A stretch of 64,000 nucleotides of DNA from Rhinopithecus roxellana (taxonomy: Eukaryota > Chordata > Mammalia > Primates > Cercopithecidae): the NCBI RefSeq assembly GCF_007565055.1, contig NC_044561.1, positions 32,319,483 to 32,383,482 on the forward strand. The letters run 5' to 3'. The notes beneath the pieces are model-generated. The model saw nothing but the letters and a program-made list of their open reading frames with translations. It had not been told where the DNA came from and did no database searches. The translations under genes and the position numbers were made by a program. Positions 45,175 through 57,479 of this stretch are shown here, piece after piece. Each line of letters opens with the position of its first letter. Position 1 is the stretch's first letter.

Positions 45175-45595
45175 GTTTATGGTCACTACCCCAAACCAAA
45201 TATGTCTGTGTCCTCATCCCTAGGACTTGTGAATGTTATCTTGTTTGGAAAATGGATCTTTGTAGATATAGCCAAGTGAAGGATCTTGAAATAAGATCAT
45301 CTAGGATTATCTGGGTGGGCCCTAAAACTAATGCCAAGTAACTTTATAAGAGACCTAGACCCAGAGAAGAAGGCCATATGAAGATGGAAGCAGAGATTGG
45401 AGTAATGCAGCCAAAAGCCCAGGAATATCTAGAGCCACCAAAGGCTGGGAGAAACAAACAGAAGCTCCTTTTGAGCAGCCTCTGGAGGAAATATTCCAGG
45501 CTTCTGTCCTCCAGAGCTGTGAAAATTCATTTCGTGTTTTAAGCTGGCAAATGTGTGCTAATTTGTTATAGCAACCTCAGGGAACCAACACAGAT
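45175..45595 (+). mobile_element. MLT1 LTR
   Basis: Plus-strand MLT1 order: TGTGTCCTCATCCCTAGGAC, TTGTTTGGAAAATGGATCTT, GGTGGGCCCTAAAACTAATG, GCAGAGATTGGAGTAATGCA, CTCCAGAGCTGTGAAAATTC and TTTGTTATAGCAACCTCAGG. It ends near CCAACACA. Confidence 0.8.
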
Positions 45596-45959
45596 GCCTG
45601 GGATGACATTTCAAGGTGAGAAGGCAAGAGGGACTAGGTTCTTGAGAAACTTCAACATATCAAGCCCTCTATGGGAGGTTGAATTGATGAAGAAACAAGA
45701 TATAAACAGAGAAGGAGGAGAAACGTGGTGTCACAGAAGCCAAGGAAAGGAAATGCTTCAGAAAGGAGAAAGTTGACAGCTGTGTCAAAAGCTGCGGAAC
45801 TATGAAGTAATGGGGCTCTAAGTAGTGATTCACGAGTTTAGCAATATGCATCATATTAAAGCTCCTCTAGATATAAGACAGAAGAGTTTAACAGAAGTTA
45901 AAGTGTAGCAAAGTACCTCTCTGATTACTATTCCCTTCTTCTTGTAATGTCAGGCTTAT

Positions 45960-46340
45960 GACTTGCTTGTAACAAAAGTGGTAGAAGGAATGCTGTGTGA
46001 GTTTTGTGGTTAGTTCAAAAAAGATTACTTTCACTTTAGTTGCTGGAATCCTTGTGCAAGAGCCTTGAACTGTCATGCTGTGAGGAAGCCCCAAATAGCT
46101 CACATAGAGAGACGATATGAAGATGGCTTGAGAAAACATAGAAAGAAAGATTTCTAGGTCTACTGCTCCAGGCCCAGCTACTATCTGACTGAACATCGTG
46201 AGAGACTCCAAGCCAGAAGTGCTCAGCTGCAGCCTTTCCTCTGACCCACAAAACAAAATCCTTGAGAGCTGATATTAATAAAATAAGTGTTATGTTTTAA
46301 GCCATTAAAGTATTTCATACAGGAATAATAATCAGAACAT
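45960..46340 (+). mobile_element. Older MLT1-family LTR
   Basis: Text such as GTCATGCTGTGAGGAAGCCC, AACATCGTGAGAGACTCCAA, CCTCTGACCCACAAAACAAA and TGTTTTAAGCCATTAAAGT follows the order of older MLT1 (E-K type) LTRs. A minus-strand 122-codon frame over it is a shadow. Confidence 0.65.
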
Positions 46341-48306
46341 GAGGTAAGCTGTTCTCATGTAACATATTGAAAAATATGTTAAATGAAAAATAACGTATTG
46401 CCATTATATAAATCCATTCTCTATAAGAACACAAAAGGGAATTTCAGAGCCAAATTATCACTTGAAAAACTTTTCCCATAAAGGTTTTGGTCACACTGCA
46501 TTCAGGGAAACTTCAGAAAATTGCTTTATTTTCTCATAAAGTTAATAGATCAAATATAAATGCATAACTTAATAATTTACCTTGTAATTTTCAGCACACA
46601 CAGCATTATTCCTGAGGTAAGGTTGTCAAAAAGTTATGGAAAAATTAAACCTTCTGGCAAAATGTCAAATCTGAATGGATGCTTATGCTGAATCTACAAA
46701 CCTTTGTCAAAAATCCCTTAAAACTGAACATGATTCAGAATTCAAATTTTCAAAAAATTACATAACACCTGTAACAGTCTGAGACAGTACCCCATAATAT
46801 AAAACAATAGATACATTTAGCAAAATGTATTGCGTGTACTCTAATTAAAATAAATACAGACTATACATGAGTTCTTATCAGAAAATTGGTTTGCAGCCAA
46901 AATAATTTGGACAAAAATGGTCTTCAGGAAATTTTGGAGTTTGGAATCATGGATAAGGAATTGTGAACCTACTTCTGCCCCATTTTTCTTCCCTCACTTA
47001 TTTTCGTAAGAAACTGAGTGCTGATGGAGAAAGCTGCAACCACAGGGCAAATGGTTTCATTATATATCAATAATCACGATGCTCAGAGGAGACCTTGAAA
47101 CCACCTGGAATTTCTATCAAGTTTCTCTTGTGTCTCATCAAAATTCAACTTTTTCTATTCATTTTTGGTGGATGAATTCATGTTGTAATTTACGTTGAAA
47201 ATAAAAGCCATTCGGTAGAGAATGTCTCATTTTTCTGATATCAAACCTGACTCTCTTACTATAATAAAAGGATTTCCCATATACCTACTGTTTGAGGCCA
47301 CTTGTACCCTGTGCTTGAGGTCCTAGCCCCTGTTACCTTCCCAGAACCCCCACACTATGTAGTAGCCCTTTCTTGTATTGAACAGGGTACCTTTTAATTT
47401 TCTGTTTTTCCTTATTGGATGGGTGATGATTTAGCTAGCATTGGAAGATAAAGAAAATAATAAGATCAAGCTTGTTTATGTGTTTGTGAGATATTAAGTA
47501 ATTGTTGTATAGATAAATTATCACACACATAAGGTATCTGTGAAAGTTCTTATTGAAGCTTTGAACATGGGTGAAGTTAACACTGTTGACAGTGTAGAGT
47601 AGAAAGGAAAGAGGGCTTAGATTGAGGCCATGAGTTCAGTGACAGGAAGAGTAGATGCTTTTAAAAGAGACAGAAAAAGTAGCCAGCTAGGGTGAAATCC
47701 AAGGCACCATAATTCATGCAGAAATTAGACACAGCTTTCCAGAAATTTGATGTAAAGGGAAAATTAAAGCTGTAAAACTGTAACTGGAGAGAAATGAGGG
47801 GAATATGTAGACATTGTTTTTCTTAATCCTTTTCATGTGGGAGCACACTGTATCATACAATTATAAATGAGTTTCTTCCAGGGAACTAATGCACTCCTAA
47901 TTATGGCTTCCTTCATTCAACCAATAAACTTTTTGAGTCCTAGGTTCTCAGTTAGGCTGGGAAACTGAAGCTGAACAAGATATACTTGATGATCTCAAAA
48001 TGCACAGAGTCAAATGCAGAGCTTGACATCTGGTAATTTTTGTTGTAGGATCTTGTTACCATATCTGTATGATTACGGGGGAGTAAAGATTGAAGGCATC
48101 TTTAAAAAGTGAAGAACAATATAGCTTTATAAAACACTTTATTGTGTGATTCATGATAAAGTCTAAGGCACCTTTGAAATTAGAGAATGAGTGGGGGAAG
48201 TAGCATAAAGACAGCCAATCACTGTAGTTATCTAAAAATGGTCGCTGAACGGACCGACTGCAAACCCTGAAATTTTCGCTTTTAGACTTACATAGTTCAA
48301 GGTATC
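46341..48306. other. Mostly unassigned DNA
   Basis: No gene. About 47910-48005 (CTTCATTCAACCAATAAACT, GAACAAGATATACTTGATGA) may be an ancient L2-like fragment. Elsewhere nothing is recognised. Confidence 0.4.
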
Positions 48307-48668
48307 TGATATGGTTTGACTGTGCCCTGATCCAGATCTCATTTGAATTGTAGCTCCCATAATTCCAACATGTTGTGGAAGGAACCTGGTAGGAGATAAT
48401 TAAATCATGAGGGCAATTTCCCCCATACTGTTCTCGTGGTAGTGAGTAAGTCTCACAAGATCTGATGGGTGTGTGAGGGGAAACCCCTTTCACTTGGTTC
48501 TGATTCTCTCTCTTGCCTGCTGCCATGTAAGACATGCCTTTCGCCTTCCGCCATGATTGTGAGGCCTCCACAGCCACTTGAAACTGTGAGTTCATTAAAC
48601 CTAATTTCTTTATATATTACCCAGTCTTGGGTATGCCTTTATCAGCAGGCTGAAAACGGACTAATGTA
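48307..48668 (+). mobile_element. Solo THE1 LTR
   Basis: Starts TGATATGGTTTGACTGTGCC and contains AATTGTAGCTCCCATAATTC, AGTAAGTCTCACAAGATCTG and CGCCTTCCGCCATGATTGTG. It ends near GAAAACGGACTAATGTA. No internal sequence. The target duplication is not clear. A 179-codon minus-strand frame (48056-48595) runs antisense through it. Confidence 0.88.
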
Positions 48669-50389
48669 ACATCTTTCTTCTAATATATTATTTTTGGCAA
48701 ATAGTGGGCTCATCAATAAGTATTTTCTCCATACTTTCACCATAAAAATCACATTTTGAGCTAAAATATCATATTATAATCGGAGGAATCAATATCATGA
48801 CACAGACAAAGCACTTCTAATGTGCTATATATTCTGACATTCTCCAGTGCATCTGTGGGATAGTCTAACAAATGAAAAATATTATTTATCTTCCCTCACA
48901 TTGGGCTCATTTAATATTGTGCTATGAACAAAGACAATTTCAGGAGAGTTATTGTATGTGAATTTATCTCTGGTTTCTTGAGTGTTCAGCATTTATGTTC
49001 TAATTTATTTCTCAGTGGAACAAATATTGCTCATCTTTTGGATTTGAAGCTTTTTGAAGTAAGTGACATCAGAAAATGAGTTTCCTTTTCTGTTATCTTT
49101 AAGGAAGGATAATTATCATGTAATATATGATGTGTTTATGGTTTTCTGTGAATGTTATCTAACCTAAAAAGTGAGTGATCAGCAAGAAGGAAAGCAGATG
49201 GTGAAGTATCTGGTTTGTGTCTGAGAGCAAGGATATCAGAGGGCTATAAAGTCTTGAAGTGTGGGCCACTTGTCATGCTCACTGACATTTGGAAAAGAGG
49301 CCCTTCAAACCTGAAATCATTAACAGGCATTTATTTGGGAAGTTTGACAGTAGAAAATATATGACAAAAATATCATCTTTCTCATGCCTTTCATTTGGAT
49401 TGTTTTGCATTTAATATAGGCACACACATACACACTTAGATAAAAATACAGAGACTGTAATGAATTGATTATACCAAATTTAAAATATAGGACATTTAAA
49501 CTTTAGTTACCATGAATTACAAGTTTTATAGAAATTAATGTTGGATTTTGTTTTTAAAGTTGATTTGGATTTCACTTTGTGGTCACATTTTTAAGTTCTT
49601 TGGACTGGAACTGTGTTTTATAGACTTTGGCGTAGAACTCTCCATGAGCACGTAGCTCTGACCCAATTTCAACATTGAATTATAATGATATTTGTGTGTC
49701 TGCCCTCTCATTATGAACCCTTTGGAGTTTAATCTCAGTCTCATTGTTGTCCCCTGACACCTTATGCATGCCATGGTACATAACGTCTTCAATATGCATT
49801 CTAATTGAAAAATAGGTGTTTATACAATTATTTTAAATAAATGCATACTAAACAAATATATCAATGGTTACCTTCTAACGTACAAGGTATTTTTCATTTC
49901 TTATAGTATCTGGAATGAGAATATGTAGCCTACATTTTATTTAACTGCCCTTTCTGCAGTGCTTTTATCATATCAAATTCTAAAGTAAACCTGAAATCCG
50001 TTGTTTAATAGTTACATTAAGCTTTATATATGTTTACATATGTTACCAAGTCAGTGGGTATTTATAGAGCTATCAATTCATTAAAAAACATGTTTACAAT
50101 TTTATTTTTAATAAAAATATATTATAAATGTGAACTTTCTTCAGTACATTTCTTATGATGAGTGAGTAAACTGAATCTTGCCACAACTTCGTATTTAAAG
50201 TCAAGCTATGTTAAAACTACGATATTGCTAAATATAGCAACAGGAGACATCATTACCACCTGTGTGGCCTTTAACTGAAGATACTATGAGTTCAAACTGT
50301 GGAACTGAACTTATATCTAATGAAAATGTTTATGTTCTGTCTCAAAATGCCTTCCCAGATGACACGCCCAGAATCTGCAGTATCTTCAA
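48669..50389. other. Unassigned AT-rich DNA
   Basis: No gene or element recognised. Confidence 0.45.
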
Positions 50390-51590
50390 AGAGTTATTTG
50401 CTAATTGAGGTATCTTATGTGCATTTACATGCCCAAATATTTAATAAACTGCCTGATTATTTTTTATATGTGTATACACTCATGTAATCACCACCCAGAG
50501 CAAGGCATAGAATATTTTACATACCTTCCAGGGCTCCCATGTGTTCCTTCCTACTCAGTACTCCTCTCCAGAGTAGTTACTTCCTGGCTAACATGGTGAA
50601 ACCCTGTCTCTACTAAAAATACAAAAATTAACTGGGCGTGGTGGCAGGCCTGTAGTCGCAACTACTTGGGAGGCTGAGGCAGGAGAATCATCTGAACCTG
50701 GAAGGCAGAGGTTGCAGTGAGCCGAGATCACACCACTGCACTCCAGCCTGGTGACAGAGTGAGACTCCGTATCAAAAAAAAAAAAAAAAAATTATTCCAT
50801 TCTGCTGTATGCAGCAATAATTCATTCTTTCCTGTTTTCTGCTTAACATTTCATTCTATACTACCAACGTGTGCCACAATATATTATCATATTATTCATG
50901 GATATTTGGGATGTTTCCAGTTTTGTACACAATGAATAAGCTCTATTATGAACGTTCTTGTGCATATATTTTGTTGAACGTTAAGTACTCATTTTGTTTA
51001 GGGACATACTCAAAAGTGAAATAGCCAGGACATAGGAAATAATACCATTTTTTTTTTTTTCAAAGTGATTGTATCAGTTTATCCTCTCATGAGCACTGTG
51101 AGAATTCTAGTTGTTTCATATCATTGTTGACACTTGATATTGCTAGTTTTATTTTAGTCTTTTTTGTGGATGTATCTTATCTTAGTATCTCACTGTGGTT
51201 GTAGTTTGCATTTTTCTGATGACTCATTATGTTGATTACCTTTTGCCTGCTTTCTGGTTTTATGATATCTCATTTTGTGCAGTGTTTGTTCAAATTTTCC
51301 ATCTCTTAACTAGATTTTTTTTTTCTTATTTACTTATAAGAGCCCTCTATGTATTCTAGATACTATTTCTTTGTTGAATTTATACATTGCAAATACTTTC
51401 TCCCAGTCTGTCATTTTTCTTTTCACTTTTTAAATGGTGATTTTCAGTGAACAGAATTTAATCGTGATTAAGAGCAGTTACTGATAATTGTAATGAGGGC
51501 CAATTTATGAATCTTTTAAAAAATGTATGTATGTTGTATTTAGAAATCTTTGTCTATTCATATATATGGATGTTTTAAAAAATACAGTAG
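50390..51590 (-). mobile_element. Old L1 fragment split by a truncated Alu
   Basis: L1 antisense order despite divergence: CACCACCCAGAGCAAGGCAT, TATTCATGGATATTTGGGAT, AGGGACATACTCAAAAGTGA, AGTATCTCACTGTGGTTGTA, ATACTTTCTCCCAGTCTGTC and TTTAGAAATCTTTGTCTATT. An Alu fragment at 50584-50791 interrupts it. Confidence 0.72.
50584..50791 (+). mobile_element. 5'-truncated Alu
   Basis: Begins inside the left monomer at CTGGCTAACATGGTGAAACC and runs through the right monomer to an 18-A tail. It lacks roughly the first 60-70 bases of an Alu. Confidence 0.9.
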
Positions 51591-51595
51591 TACCC

Positions 51596-51952
51596 GGCCG
51601 GGCACAGTGGCCCACGATTGTAATCCCAGCACTTTAGGAGGCCGAGGCAGGTGAATCACCTAGGATCAGCAGTTCAGGACCAGACTAGCCAACATGGTGA
51701 AACACCGTCTTTACTGAAAAAAAAAAACAAAACCACCAAAACCAAACAAACCAAAAACCCCACAAAAATTAGTAGGACGAGGTGGGCCTGTAGTTTCACC
51801 TGTTTGGAGGCTGAGGCAGGAGAATTACTTGAACCCAGGAGGCAGAGGTTGCAATCAGCCAAGATCATGCCACTGCACTCCAGCTTGGGGACACAGCAAG
51901 ACTCTGTCTCAAAAACAAAACAAAACAAACCCAAAAACCAAAACAAACAAAC
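51596..51952 (+). mobile_element. Old Alu with expanded A/C-rich linker
   Basis: Starts GGCCGGGCACAGTGGCCCAC. The segment after CTTTACTG expands into an A/C-rich stretch of about 50 bp (51717-51768) where an Alu normally has CTAAAAATACAAAAATTAG. The tail is also ACAAAC-rich. The flanks AATACAGTA and AATACAGGA suggest the target duplication. Confidence 0.87.
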
Positions 51953-51962
51953 AAATACAGGA

Positions 51963-52434
51963 ATATACAATTGGCCCCGTACAATTTTTGCATGTATGCA
52001 GCATAAATAAGATATTAATATATGCAACAACATAAATGAGTTTATAAAGAATTATACTAAATTAAAGGAGGCAGCATAAAAGACTACACACTGAATGATT
52101 TCATTTCTTTGTAATTCTAGAAAGGGAAAAACCAGGACTTTAAAATACAGAGCAGTGCTTTTCAGGGACCAAAGCATGAGAGAGGAGGGATTGCAAAGGG
52201 CCATGTAAGAACTTTTTGGAGTGATAGGGATATGCTGTATCATGTTGCGGTGTAGCTGCCTGACTGTATACATTAGTTAAGACTTTGAACTATGCATTTA
52301 AAATTGGTGCATTTTACTTTCAAGCAGCAATACTTGCTAAAGAACAGTCCAGGGCATGTTACTTTATTATATTTTCTAATCTTTGAGTATTTTTTTAACA
52401 TCCAATTTAAACTGGAGTGAGTATCAGATAAAGA
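51963..52434. other. Unassigned intergenic DNA
   Basis: Nothing recognised with confidence between the Alu and the MIR. Confidence 0.4.
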
Positions 52435-52580
52435 ATAAATATCACTATTGCCAACAATTAAGCTAAGGAATGAGAAAGTTAAGGTTGTCTAGGATCACAC
52501 AGCTAATATGTGGAAAAATGTGAATTTGAACCTGGATATATCTTATGCAAAGGACTCAAGTCATTGATTACTAGGTGATT
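52435..52580 (-). repeat. MIR fragment
   Basis: TTGTCTAGGATCACACAGCT followed by AATTTGAACCTGGATA matches the antisense MIR core. Confidence 0.68.
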
Positions 52581-53229
52581 TTTGCAAATAGGTTTTGTAC
52601 CTTGATGAATACATTTTTCACATCATTCTATTTGCAAAAACAAACTATTATTCATATAGCATAGAAAAATGACTTATTCCCTCGTAGCAGACAGTAAACA
52701 TTGTGGAATTTTAGCTGGGCAAAGAACAAGAATGTTGGGGATTAAATATCTACTTTTTTGGATCCGTGAAATTTGTTGTTCAGATGGACTATTTTGATTT
52801 GTTTTGTGTGTTAAATAAACTTAAGCCTCTTTAATGTGGATTCATCTGATTTAAACAACAGTTGATTTTTTGAAAGTCATCAGCATTTTTCAATTCAAAA
52901 TAGCTATACTAGTAAAAGTTATAGTGTCTATATAATAATTTATTTCTCTCCTAAACCTCTTCATGTCTACAAAAATATGCTCGACCTGCAATTATAGCAA
53001 GACTGTCTCTGGTCAGTTGTAAACTCATCAGTAGTGTTGCTGTAGGACTAAGAATGAATATATCTTTTGAAAATTATAAATCACACATTTAAAATTGGCA
53101 TAAAACATTTTTTTCTGTTTCTAAAAGCCTCATACTAGGTTAAAGATGTGTGAATTGTGAGGTAGTTTTCTATTTTTTATTTTTTCCCTTCCCTGACTTA
53201 CATGCAATATTTCTTTTTTTTATTATATA
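52581..53229. other. Unassigned AT-rich DNA
   Basis: No gene or element recognised. Confidence 0.45.
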
Positions 53230-53475
53230 AGTTTTATTTATATATATTGATTTTATTATTTTTTTTATTATTATCCTTTAAGTTCTAGGGTACATGTGCA
53301 CAACGTGCAGGTTTGTTACATATGTATACATGTGTCATGTTGCTGTGCTGTACCCATTAACTCATCATTTACATTAGATATATCTCCTAATGCTATCCTT
53401 CCCCACTCTCTCCACCCCACGACAGACCCCGGTGTGAGATGTTCCCCATCCTGTGTCCAAGTGTTCCCATCATTA
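53230..53475 (-). mobile_element. L1P 3' end, 5'-truncated
   Basis: The antisense primate L1 3'UTR is easy to recognise: TTTAAGTTCTAGGGTACATG, GTTTGTTACATATGTATACA, CCATTAACTCATCATTTACA and AGACCCCGGTGTGAGATGTT. It is only about 230 bp long and much less diverged than the other L1 pieces. Confidence 0.9.
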
Positions 53476-53480
53476 TTATA

Positions 53481-53632
53481 TTTTAGAGACAGGGTCTTGC
53501 TCTGGCACCAAGGCTGGAGTGCAGCAGCACTACTATAGTTCACTGTGACCTGAACAACTGAGCTCAAACAATCTTGCTTTCTTAGCCTCCTGAGTATCTA
53601 GGACTACAGGAATTCACTGCCAAATCCAGCTA

Positions 53633-53664
<32 letters not shown>

Positions 53665-53750
53665 GGAGAGATGTGATCTTTCTATGTTGCCCAGATTGGT
53701 TCTGAACTCCTGGCCCTACGTGATCCTCCCCTCTAGGCCTCCCAAAGCAG
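53481..53750 (-). mobile_element. Old Alu monomer/AluJ-like
   Basis: Minus-strand Alu-related text: AGAGACAGGGTCTTGCTCTG, a 27-T run at about 53638-53664 in place of the usual AATTTTTGTATTTTT, then GTTGCCCAGATTGGTTCTGA. It ends at GGCCTCCCAAAGCAG. It is one monomer long apart from the T expansion. Confidence 0.78.
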
Positions 53751-53873
53751 TTTTTGTTTGCTTTTTTTGTTTTTTTAACTGAAAAGGAACTGTGTAAGTT
53801 TCTTCCAAGTTTCAAGGGAACATTTTATTGCTGAATAACAAACACTTCAAGTATTAGCCTGTAACTATTTCTG

Positions 53874-54034
53874 TTTGTTTGTTTTCTGAGATAGAGTCTT
53901 GCTTTGTCATCCAGGCTGGAGCGCAGTGGCACAATCTCTGCTCACTGCAACCTCTCCCTCCTGGTTCAAGTGATTCTCCTGCCTCAGCCTCCCAAGTAGC
54001 TGGGATTAAAGGCACCTGCCACCATGCCTGTCTA
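53874..54034 (-). mobile_element. 5'-truncated Alu
   Basis: Minus-strand Alu from GAGATAGAGTCTTGCTTTGT to CACCTGCCACCATGCCTGTC, covering about half an element. Confidence 0.88.
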
Positions 54035-54244
54035 TAGAACTATTGTTTTAATGGCTTAGTTACATAAATTGTTTTTAAATAGTTGTAACCAAAGCTTTTA
54101 TTTTATTTTATTTTTATAGGAAAAAAGCTAGTGCACTGTATCTGGATTTTATTTGTTAAATAAAGAGTAATGTTAGAATTATATATTTTAAATGTTTATT
54201 AGAAAGGATTTACTGAGTGCTTATGACACTTTTTCAAAAACACA

Positions 54245-54647
54245 TTGTCATGGGTAATTTTAAGTGTCAACCTGGCCAGGTTATGTTGCCCAGTTGTTTG
54301 GTTAAGCACCAGTCTAGTTATTGCTGTGAGGATATTTTTTAGATATGATTAACATTTAAATTAGTAGACTTTGAGTAAAGCAGATTCCCCTACATAATGT
54401 GGGTGGGTCTCCTATAATTATATGAAGACCCTAAGAGCAAAAACAGGATTCCTGAATAAGGAATTCTTTGGAATGAAATAATACAAACCCTCCTTGTGTT
54501 CTAGTCTGCTGCCCTTTGGAATTTACACTCAAGGTTGCCACATCAATTCTTACCTGAAGTTTTAGCTTTCTGACCTGCTCTACAGATGACAGGCTTGCCA
54601 GCCTGTACAATTACATGAGCCAATTTCTTAAGATAAATCAGTCTTCA
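54245..54647 (+). mobile_element. ERVL-class LTR (MLT2-like)
   Basis: The text GTGTCAACCTGGCCAGGTTA, GCCCAGTTGTTTGGTTAAGC, AGTAGACTTTGAGTAAAGCA and TAATGTGGGTGGGTCTCC is that of a common ERVL LTR of the MLT2B/C type. The 3' end is lost at the adjoining Alu. Confidence 0.65.
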
Positions 54648-54947
54648 GGTCGGGTGCAGTGGCTCATGCCTGTAATCCCAGCACTTTGGGAGGCCGAGGC
54701 AGGCAGATCACCTGAGGTCGGGAGTTCGAGACCAGCCTGACTAACATGAAGAAAACCTGTCTCTGCTAAACATACAAAAAATTAGCCAGGCGTGGTGGCA
54801 CATGCCTATACTTCCAGCTACTTGGGAGGCTGAGGCAGGAGAATCACGAACCCAGGAGGCGGAGGTTGCAGTGAGCTGAGATCACGCCACTGCACTCCAG
54901 CCTGGGCAACAGAGCGAGACTCTCTTGCTGTCTCAAACAAACAAAAA
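54648..54947 (+). mobile_element. AluS-like element
   Basis: Plus-strand Alu starting GGTCGGGTGCAGTGGCTCAT with an ACAAAC-type tail. It has a small deletion in GAGAATCACGAACCCAGG. Confidence 0.92.
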
Positions 54948-55594
54948 GTTAGTGAGGGATAGCTTAGACCAGCTGCTGTAGCTGAAGCGAAGAATTTCTC
55001 TCCAAGTTTCTGTGGGTGATTTTCCTAGAGTTCATGTTTTGGAGTCTCAATATATTATATGTATGTAAATATGAGGTTGTGTCCTCATATTTACATACGT
55101 CTAAACACCAAAGATGTTTATAGGATAACAATCTAGAGGAGCAAAACAAGATTCTTGGAAGTCACTGGTGGCACGACTCACCATTTTCAAGGGGTTTTAG
55201 GACCAAACCATATTGGTGTGAGCCACATGAATTTGTCTGAATGTCCCTCTATATCTCTCTTGGAAAGCTTCAGCAGTGATGGGTGTTGAATTGGAGATTC
55301 GTGGCTATACCACTGTTTTTCTACCAGAGACATGACTAAATTCAAAAATAAAAAATATACCTTATTTAGTTACATGCAAGAAATCAAAAATTGGATTCAT
55401 ACACAATTCTTCTCGAATTTAATGTGATCTTAAATATCATCTTTTTGCTTTCATAAAACTACAGCAGTGCCATGTTGACAGTTCTCACAGGAACTCACTA
55501 GTTATCCATCTTCCAGTTGCCACACACAGAAAAGGCAATCTCCACTGGAAATGAACCTAATCATCTGGTCACTTCTTTGTTGAAAAAACGTGAA
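54948..55594. other. Unassigned DNA with a hairpin
   Basis: No gene. It contains the inverted repeat listed at 55061-55098. The rest is unassigned. Confidence 0.45.
55061..55098. repeat. Perfect 16-bp inverted repeat, 6-nt loop
   Basis: GTATGTAAATATGAGG (55061-55076) is exactly complementary to CCTCATATTTACATAC (55083-55098) across the loop TTGTGT. The stem could form in DNA or RNA from either strand. It is too short to be a typical pre-miRNA stem. Confidence 0.92.
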
Positions 55595-55599
55595 ACAAC

Positions 55600-56027
55600 T
55601 GTTAAAAGAAAACCTCCAGCTGAATTACATGTGAAGGAGTTTAATTGAGCAATGAATGATTCGCGAATGGTGCAACCCCCCGAATCACAGCAGATTCAGA
55701 GAGACACCAGGGATGACTCGTGATCGGAGCAAATTTGTAGACAAGAAAAGGGAAGTGATGCACAGAAATCCACAGTAAGGTGCAGAAACAGTGGGACTGG
55801 TTACAGGTTGGCGTTTGCCTTATTCGAACGCAGTTTGAACACTCAGCAGTCTATGAGTGGTTGAAGTACGGCTGCTGGGATGGGCTAAGACGCAGCTATT
55901 GTTATAGGCGCAACCGCCTAAGTTAGGTTTTCGATCTTTTCTGCCTATTAAGCTAGGTTACAGTTTGTCCACAAAAACTCCAATATAGAAGTACGGACTC
56001 CTCAGGGCATATTAGTTTGCTTTAACA
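55600..56027 (-). mobile_element. Class I ERV solo LTR, family unassigned
   Basis: The ends are inverted, TGTTAAAAG at the left and CTTTAACA at the right, and a 4-bp direct repeat CAAC lies outside both (55596-55599 and 56028-56031), typical of gamma-retrovirus-like (class I) ERVs. The minus strand has CAATTAAACTC near its 3' end, a plausible poly(A) signal, which sets the orientation. It is 428 bp with several CpGs. I cannot name the MER/LTR family. Confidence 0.75.
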
Positions 56028-57479
56028 CAACAAAACCAAAACAATAATAAATAACAGCAACAAATGTAGATGTTCTTAACATTCCCAAAGCTGCTGATAT
56101 AATTAAATCATCTTTTGAAATTATTTAAATTATTGACTGAGGTTGTTGGGTTTTCAAAGTAAATATATCGGCTTAGTGGATTCTTACTTCTCTGAAAAAG
56201 CAATAATTTGGGGCATTATGTTTTCTAAAATGAAACCTGACTCTCTAAGTTGGAGTTTTTAACAAAACTGGATTTTGTGTTCCTAGTCATACTTCAGGGT
56301 TTATTTTGATTTTTAAATAAATATACCATCTGGAAGTTGATGGAGTCAAATGAAAAAGTTTAATGACTAAAGGCAAAACAAATATATCCATCAGATATTA
56401 TGATATGGCTATAGGAAAAAGTTTATAATATATATGTAGTTTTATTTCAACTGGGAAAAGAGTGACTGACTATGCTTCTAGATTACTTACTACTATAAAG
56501 TTTCATAGAAAAAAATAGCAGCTATTTAAATCAGCATGACTCAAATCCAATTTCTTTTAGTCAACTTTAATAATGTGTTTCAAAAAAAAAGTAAACTATT
56601 GACCAGTTCTTGGGAAATTAATGAGTCTGTTGACAACAATTGATTTCAAAACAATCCCAATTCACTCATTAGCCAAATGACAGGAACTAATTCAAGTACC
56701 TTGGTATTTGAGGATTTGAGAAAGGTTGGGAACATTTGATTGAACTTTCTATTTCCTTTACCCGTTTCTTATTCTTTAAAGCACTGAAAATTTTTGTTAG
56801 ATGCCAAATTCTTGGGGAAAATTTTACTTTTTATTACACATGCGCATAATTTCTAATCAACTTGAACCCTTTAGGGATTGCTATGTTTATAAATAAAAAT
56901 GAAACCATCATTGCAACTCATTCTTCTTTTCCATAATGTGTAACTATTTGTTTCTTGGCTACAATTAGTAACAATTCACTCAGGCTTCTCTTATGTAACT
57001 GTAATTTTATTGAACCGATGACTCAGAAAGTTTTCTCTTTATGTGGTGAGGTTTAATTCTGCTTGATTAGTTCCTTTGCAAAGATTCCTTTGAAGTTTTG
57101 AATGTTCTCCCATAAATCATAATCTTAAAAAAAACTCTATTGATCAATCATAAAACAGAAATCTAGATCATCAGTAGACTATTGAAATGATTTAATTTTA
57201 TTAGACTTTAATGATCTTACTCTATATTTTGGTGATCAGAGATATAAAATTAAATAAGATCTCTTGGGAATGAATTTTTTTTTTTTTTAAGAGAATGATC
57301 CATTTCTTTTGCAAATAACTCCTCCAGGACAAAGTGAAAATACGGATTTATATTTATTAGGGATTTTAGGAATGTTAATAGTTATAATCATTGGCTTCAT
57401 TGTTTACCAGCTTCCTATAAATAAAATTGATTCTGTAGAAGCCAACATATGAAAATAAAGTCATTTCATATAGTTAAGA
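56028..57479. other. Unassigned AT-rich DNA
   Basis: No gene or element recognised. Confidence 0.45.

Noticed and set aside
45888..46256. 122-codon minus-strand open frame
   Set aside because: It is antisense to an older MLT1-family LTR.
48056..48595. 179-codon minus-strand open frame
   Set aside because: More than half of it is antisense to the solo THE1 LTR and the rest shows no domain.
55061..55098. Hairpin as a microRNA precursor
   Set aside because: A stem of only 16 bp is shorter than a normal pre-miRNA stem, and I see no extended pairing outside it.
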